A DNA stretch of 64,000 bases from Lachnospiraceae bacterium (lineage in GTDB: Bacteria > Bacillota > Clostridia > Lachnospirales > Lachnospiraceae): assembly GCA_016281335.1 (NCBI GenBank), contig JAEEIK010000036.1, forward strand, positions 62,001 to 126,000, in the 5' to 3' direction. The notes beneath the pieces were generated by a model. The model had not been told where the DNA came from. It saw only the letters and a program-made list of their open reading frames with translations, and made no database searches. Below, in pieces: positions 59,723 through 64,000 of this stretch; position 1 is the first letter of the stretch; every line of letters begins with the position of its first letter. Position numbers and translations under genes: made by a program.

Positions 59723-61575
59723 TTCACAACCTCATATATCAGGCCGCAGCAGGCGGGTACGTCAAGACTCATTATCCGCTCTTTGCTCTTCGGTTCAGTT
59801 GCAGCTTTCTCTCCTTCTCCGCCGTAGCTTACATCATTACTGTTTAATATCAGCTTCCAGCTCTCTTCTTTCTTCTTAAGCTTCTTCTTCGGAGCTTCCT
59901 TCTCCCTGCCCTCAGCTTCGCTCTTTTCCTCTTCTTCCCTGTCCAGCTTTATCTCAAAATCACTTATGGCTTTATCGGAAAAATTCAGTACCGCAACGAA
60001 GCTGCCCTTCTTACCCATACGTTTCATCACGTACACGGGTTCGGCAGAATCATCACAGTAGAGCCATTCATAATTTTCCCTGTCGTATTCATTGGCAAAA
60101 AGAGCCTCATTTTTATTATATAGCTTCTGGAGTTCACATACAAGTTCATATATGCCCTTATGCTCTTTTTTCTTAAGGAGTTCAAATTCCACTTCCTTCG
60201 TTTCATTCCACTCCTGCCTCTCTGCTATCTCATTTCCCATGAAATTCAGCTTCTTGCCCGGATGCATATACATGTAGACATAGTAAGCGCGGAGCTGGGC
60301 GAACTTCTCTTCATCGCTTCCATGCATTTTTTCCAGCAGTGTTCCCTTTCCTCCCACCACTTCGTCATGGGAAAGCGAAAGTATGAAACGCTCGGTGTAG
60401 TAATACCACATTGAGAAAGTCAGCTTATGATAATTTCTCTTTTTCTCTTCGGGCGTAAGCGATAAGAAATACAGGCTGTCATACATCCAGCCCATGTCCC
60501 ATTTGTAATCAAAGCCAAGACCGCCGTCTTCCACAGCTTTGGTCACGCCTCCCTGCCAGGAAGATGAATCCTCCGCAAAGAGCATCACTGAAGGATGCAG
60601 CTCTTTGATCAGCGTGGTCAGATTTCTTGCAAAACGCATGCCTGCAGCATTCTCTCCCTTTGCCTGCTCGCCGCCGTTATATATCAGATTGCTGACCGCG
60701 TCCACCCTTAATCCGTCAAAATGGAATTCCTTTATCCAATATTCCGCCGATGATAAGAGAAAGCTGCACACTTCACCCCTTGCATGGTTGAACATAAAGC
60801 TGCCCCAGTTGCTGCCGCCGCCCTGTTCATAAAGCGGCGTGGTATCATAAAGCTTCAGCGAATAATCATCCACTGCAAAATGCACGGGGACGAAATCCAT
60901 TATCACACCGATGCCTGCCTTATGACACTCATTTATCAGATACTTAAGCTCATCGGGCTTCCCGTATCTTGAAGTAGGCGCAAAATAACCTGTCAGCTGA
61001 TATCCCCAGGAGCCGTCAAAAGGATACTCGCATAAGGGCATCAGCTCTATATGTGAATACCCGCTCTTCTTCACATAATCAATGAGCGGCTTAGCTATCT
61101 CCTTATAGCTGTACCAGCCGTTCTCATCCTTCGGATTCCTTATAAATGCCCCGAGATGCACCTCATATACCGACATGGGTTTTTCCTTCATATCGGTCCT
61201 GTTTTTCATCCACTCCTCATCGGAATACTTAAATGCGCTCTTACCCGCGACTATGGATGCCGCAGCGGGCCTCAGCTCCGTATACGAGCCGTAAGGATCA
61301 TTATGTTCAGCCCTCCAGCCGTTATGTCCGTAGATCACATACTTATACAGATCACCTGCTTTTGCATTATCTATATGTATGCTGTAACAGCCCTGCTCAT
61401 CCCTTTCCATCGGAGTCTCATTCCATTCGTTAAAACTCCCGAAGATATTCACTCCCTGCGCTCCCGGCGCATAAGTCCTGAAGGTCACGCCCTTCTTCTC
61501 GACATGCGCTCCGAAATACTCATACGCATCCAGGCATTTTCCTTCCTTAAAAATCTGCCAATTTAACTCTTTCAT
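59719..61575 (-). CDS. glgB: 1,4-alpha-glucan branching enzyme
   Basis: GlgB introduces alpha-1,6 branches into glycogen. The 618 residues hold an N-terminal CBM48 (YEYFGAHVEKKGVTFRTYAP) and a GH13 barrel with nucleophile Asp292 in FDGLRVDAVSNL, acid/base Glu335 in MLFAEDSSS and Asp404 in LSLSHDEVV. The C-terminal beta domain is interrupted by an E/K-rich loop (residues about 548-572), which is an unusual insertion. No other glycogen gene is adjacent in this window. It ends in an overlap with the PilZ gene. Confidence 0.93.
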   Translation of the reverse strand: MKELNWQIFKEGKCLDAYEYFGAHVEKKGVTFRTYAPGAQGVNIFGSFNEWNETPMERDEQGCYSIHIDNAKAGDLYKYVIYGHNGWRAEHNDPYGSYTELRPAAASIVAGKSAFKYSDEEWMKNRTDMKEKPMSVYEVHLGAFIRNPKDENGWYSYKEIAKPLIDYVKKSGYSHIELMPLCEYPFDGSWGYQLTGYFAPTSRYGKPDELKYLINECHKAGIGVIMDFVPVHFAVDDYSLKLYDTTPLYEQGGGSNWGSFMFNHARGEVCSFLLSSAEYWIKEFHFDGLRVDAVSNLIYNGGEQAKGENAAGMRFARNLTTLIKELHPSVMLFAEDSSSWQGGVTKAVEDGGLGFDYKWDMGWMYDSLYFLSLTPEEKKRNYHKLTFSMWYYYTERFILSLSHDEVVGGKGTLLEKMHGSDEEKFAQLRAYYVYMYMHPGKKLNFMGNEIAERQEWNETKEVEFELLKKKEHKGIYELVCELQKLYNKNEALFANEYDRENYEWLYCDDSAEPVYVMKRMGKKGSFVAVLNFSDKAISDFEIKLDREEEEKSEAEGREKEAPKKKLKKKEESWKLILNSNDVSYGGEGEKAATEPKSKERIMSLDVPACCGLIYEVVK

Positions 61576-61603
61576 CTTTTCCTCCCTTTATCTCACCGGC
61601 TTC

Positions 61604-62383
61604 TCAATTTATCGTCACAAAGCCTATCCTGACTTTCCTATACACATCCGTATCGGTCTCTATCGTATAAGCCTCCATGATCTTCTCGTACTCCGCTCCC
61701 TTAATATCATATGCGAAAGTCTTCGATAAATCTCCGCCGCCCAGATCCAGTATATAATGCTTTGCTCTTGCCTCTCTCAGCATATCCTCTTTCAGCTTTT
61801 CTTCACTGAGCCCAAGCGTATTCTTCTCCCTTTCGCTGAGCCCCAGATAAAGCCTTCCCGCATCAAACTCCGTATCAGCCTTTGTCTCTTCATCCAGCTC
61901 ATACCCTGCCTTTGCTGCCTCATTCGCATATATACGGTCGCGTATCACGGCATCCAGCACCGTCTGCCTCGCCAGATCCGACATATACCCCGACTCATCA
62001 CCCTCATCATTCATATAAAGATTCCAGTATGCCGTGGGCTTCTTCTCATCATACAGCTTCGCAGCCTTATCTCCCTCTCTTTCGGCTGTCAGCACATAAT
62101 AAGCCATATCCCTAAGCGCTATCTTCTCACTGTAGCCGCTGCCGTCACTGATACTGACCACCACATCATCAAGATGCTCGTCATATCTGATGCTGCTTCC
62201 CCTGCTCATGACCACCCAGGCCAGAAACACCATCATCAGGCTCGTCATCACCGGCAGGTACTGCTGCCTGAAACGCGGACTAAAAAGAGGCCGGCGTCTC
62301 CCGCCCTTCTTCATCACTCCCAGTTTCTCATGCTGCGAGCGCCCCTCTTTCAGATAATGCCACTCAAATTCCTCTCCTGCCAT
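61604..62383 (-). CDS. Membrane-anchored SurA-N-like protein without PPIase domain
   Basis: A 259-residue protein: a cytoplasmic basic segment (1-42, with KKGGRRRPLFS), one membrane helix (about 46-60, MTSLMMVFLAWVVM) and an external helical domain resembling the N-terminal chaperone part of SurA/PrsA (VLDAVIRDRIYANEAAKAGYEL and EREKNTLGLSEEKLKEDMLREARAKHYIL). A parvulin domain is absent. The ATG is about two bases past the expected transcript start, with no ribosome site, so translation may be leaderless. It may help folding at the membrane surface. Confidence 0.65.
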   Translation of the reverse strand: MAGEEFEWHYLKEGRSQHEKLGVMKKGGRRRPLFSPRFRQQYLPVMTSLMMVFLAWVVMSRGSSIRYDEHLDDVVVSISDGSGYSEKIALRDMAYYVLTAEREGDKAAKLYDEKKPTAYWNLYMNDEGDESGYMSDLARQTVLDAVIRDRIYANEAAKAGYELDEETKADTEFDAGRLYLGLSEREKNTLGLSEEKLKEDMLREARAKHYILDLGGGDLSKTFAYDIKGAEYEKIMEAYTIETDTDVYRKVRIGFVTIN

Positions 62384-62391
62384 AATCTTAT

Positions 62392-62420
62392 ATTATACAG
62401 CAATTCATCAATTTCTACAA
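62392..62420 (-). promoter_or_regulatory. Promoter of the SurA-N-like gene
   Basis: TTGTAG (62415-62420), 17 bases, TATAAT (62392-62397) on the minus strand. The minus-10 box is nine bases from the start codon. The large inverted repeat begins 34 bases upstream of the minus-35 box. Confidence 0.6.
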
Positions 62421-62453
62421 TTCTCCCACTGAAATGTATCGCCACTTCCGCTC

Positions 62454-62628
62454 TCCACAGTGGGGTATTATGACCTTGCTAGACCGCGATCACACTAAGT
62501 TCGGATATCACAGCAAAACGCTCCTCGTGCTCACAACTCGCTGCGCTCGAACAAGGTTCGCACGGGAGCTGCTGTTCATCCTCACTAAGTGTGTCGCTTA
62601 ACCGCCGGTCATAATACCCCACTGTGGA
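62454..62628. repeat. Palindromic element with perfect 22-bp inverted arms
   Basis: TCCACAGTGGGGTATTATGA plus CC (62454-62475) is the exact inverse of 62607-62628. The 131 bases between also pair: GCGA and CACACT with AGTGTG and TCGC, then CAGCA with TGCTG and CTCC-CGTGC with GCACG-GAG. The whole can fold into one hairpin of about 175 nt. It has no open reading frame for a transposase. It could be a MITE or a large structured element. Confidence 0.85.
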
Positions 62629-62659
62629 TCGCTGATGTTACGATAACCACGCACACGGG

Positions 62660-62840
62660 CAGAATGGCATTAATGCCTGCGACTCAGCGCAGCACTTAGT
62701 GAAAACGAGCAGCAGATCCGCTTCGAGAAACTCTTCGCAAAGCGAAGACGGTTTCGAGATGCGGATCGCTTTTGATGCGAAGTTTGAACTTATGTGCGGA
62801 GCGATTTAGCAAGGCATTAATGTCTTCTGAACGTGTGCGG
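62660..62840. repeat. Dispersed structured element, copy 3
   Basis: It opens with GCGACTCAGCGCAGCACTTA, nearly identical to copy 2, contains the long hairpin 62715-62767 (GATCCGC/GCGGATC, TCTTCGC/GCGAAGA) and ends with the common block GTGCGGAGCGATTTAGCAAG and CTTCTGAAC, nearly identical to copy 1. Together with the palindrome it fills the 489 bases between two minus-strand genes; no gene is seen there. Confidence 0.78.
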
Positions 62841-62872
62841 ATATTGCGATAACCCGGCGTTTGAGCGAGGAA

Positions 62873-64000
62873 TTATTCCCACTGGCTGTGGTAGAGTTTG
62901 TGATAGAAGCCGTGCTCGGCAAGGAGCTGGGCGTGAGTACCCTGTTCGATGATGTTGCCGTCTTTCATGACGAGGATGCGGTCAGCTTCTTTGATGGTGG
63001 AGAGACGGTGGGCGACGATGAAGGAGGTGCGTCCTTTCATCATTTTGGCGAAGGCATCCTGTATCTTGAGTTCGGTTCTGGTATCGATGGAGCTGGTTGC
63101 TTCATCGAGGATGAGCATCGGCGGCATGTCCAGCATGATACGGGCGATGCAGAGGAGCTGTTTCTGTCCCTGGGAGAGCAGGCCGCCGCCTTCGCCGAGA
63201 ACTGTGTCATAACCGTCTTTTAACTGCTTGATAAAGGAGTGGGCATGTGAAGCCTTTGCGGCAACGATCACTTCTTCGTCGGTGGCGTCGGGCCGTCCCA
63301 TTTTTATGTTGTCCCGAACGGTGCCGGGTTTGAGCCAGGTCTCCTGGAGGACCATACCGTAGCCGGCGCGCAGGGATTTACGGCTGAGTTTACGTATGTC
63401 GCATCCGTCCACTGCGATGCTGCCTTTGTTGACATCATAGAAGCGCATAAGCAGATTGATCAGTGTTGTCTTGCCGCAGCCTGTGGGACCTACTATGGCG
63501 ATGCGGCTTCCGCTTTCAACATGGAGATTTAAGTCTTTGATAAGTTCTTTGTCTGCGGTGTATGAGAAATCCACATTTTCGATATCCACTATGCCCTTGG
63601 TGTCGGAGAGTACTATGGCGTCTTCGGCATCAGCTGTCTCGGCCTCTTCTTCGATGAGTTCAAATACTCTGCCTGCACAGGCAATGGCATTCTGAAGTTC
63701 GGTTATGACTCCCGATATCTCGTTGAAGGGTTTGGTGTACTGGTTTGCGTAGCTTAAGAAGGCTGAAAGGCCGCCGACGGTGAGCTTGCCGCCGACCACT
63801 AGTACAGCGCCGAAGAAGGCTACCAGTGCGTAGGCTACGTTGTTAACAAATCTGGTGCAGGGATTGGTCATGGAGGAAAAGAAGGTTGCTCTCAGGGATA
63901 CATCCTTTAAGACTTCATTGCCTTCTTCAAATCTGGCAATGGCTTCGTTCTCATAGGAGAAGGCCTGCACTATTTTGACATTGCTGCACATTTCTTCGAT
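62873..64000 (-). CDS. ABC exporter with fused permease and ATPase (5' part outside window)
   Basis: The frame is open to the right edge, and the codons before the first Met continue as IEEMCSNVKIVQAF, normal for the middle of such a protein, so the gene begins outside the window. Present are the last membrane helices (about FVNNVAYALVAFFGAVLVVGG) and a complete ATPase: Walker A GPTGCGKTTL, Q loop LQETWL, signature LSQGQKQL, Walker B MLILDEATS and VAHRLS. It is the MsbA/LmrA-like half-transporter type, often paired with a second half. Substrate unknown. Confidence 0.93.
   Translation of the reverse strand: MEEMCSNVKIVQAFSYENEAIARFEEGNEVLKDVSLRATFFSSMTNPCTRFVNNVAYALVAFFGAVLVVGGKLTVGGLSAFLSYANQYTKPFNEISGVITELQNAIACAGRVFELIEEEAETADAEDAIVLSDTKGIVDIENVDFSYTADKELIKDLNLHVESGSRIAIVGPTGCGKTTLINLLMRFYDVNKGSIAVDGCDIRKLSRKSLRAGYGMVLQETWLKPGTVRDNIKMGRPDATDEEVIVAAKASHAHSFIKQLKDGYDTVLGEGGGLLSQGQKQLLCIARIMLDMPPMLILDEATSSIDTRTELKIQDAFAKMMKGRTSFIVAHRLSTIKEADRILVMKDGNIIEQGTHAQLLAEHGFYHKLYHSQWE

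Noticed and set aside
1..64000. Prophage, integrase or insertion sequence
   Set aside because: No transposase, integrase, capsid or portal-like protein is readable anywhere in the window.

Overview
The window is a chromosomal segment that reads as a Firmicutes genome of class Clostridia, most likely family Lachnospiraceae. The basis is: strong GGAGG ribosome sites with AT-rich sigma-A promoters; RpoD, DnaG, Dgt, TrmK and Nif3 in one linked run; single-chain PurL; a DUF1385 protein upstream of prmC-prfA; a Gram-positive exosortase (XrtG) locus; and no outer-membrane or LPS genes. Family and genus are inference. Most genes lie on the minus strand.

Layout. 0-6.3 kb: a complete-looking XrtG (exosortase G) operon with exosortase, glycosyltransferase, secreted target protein, two tetrahydropterin-synthase-like proteins and two membrane proteins (the last runs off the left edge). 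6.4-9.5 kb: GH3 glycosidase and a polyprenol-phosphate-type glycosyltransferase. 9.6-12.4 kb: a three-gene cassette with a 693-residue unknown protein between two DUF4176 paralogues. 12.5-16.8 kb: AraC regulator, prfA, prmC, DUF1385 protein and rpmE. 17-22.7 kb: a 1928-residue repetitive exported protein. 22.8-23.5 kb: HigB/HigA-type toxin-antitoxin pair. 23.7-27.5 kb: rho, then divergent malic enzyme and a radical SAM gene. 27.5-29.9 kb: a possible structured RNA, a LytTR regulator and a membrane acyltransferase. 30.5-46.3 kb: rnpB (RNase P RNA), a TGS/uridine-kinase protein, nif3-like, trmK, rpoD with a very large Lys/Ala/Pro tail, dnaG, dgt, purL and a hybrid histidine kinase. 46.4-51.1 kb: 6S RNA, cysK, tRNA-Trp and an ABC-F ATPase. 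51.1-55.2 kb: a SecB-like unknown, Mrp/NBP35 ATPase, CheC-like protein, a glycosyltransferase and a DUF5050 protein. 55.2-58.7 kb: folate operon folC-folE-folP-folBK. 58.6-62.4 kb: PH-like and PilZ proteins, glgB and a SurA-N-like membrane protein. 62.9 kb to the right edge: 3' part of an ABC exporter.

The unexpected layer is intergenic. Two arrays of exactly 63-bp hairpin units (4 and 8 units) lie just upstream of the promoters of the acyltransferase and cysK genes. Each is followed by a copy of a dispersed structured element of roughly 180 nt. A third copy of that element sits next to a palindrome with perfect 22-bp arms, again upstream of a promoter. Variable hairpins inside the dispersed element keep their pairing although their sequences differ.

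How the genes work together. The XrtG operon probably exports, anchors and perhaps glycosylates one surface protein. PrmC modifies the release factor encoded next to it. The folate operon supplies most steps from GTP to dihydrofolate. The rpoD-dnaG-dgt-purL stretch is housekeeping. All functions are read from motifs and family knowledge; no database search was run.
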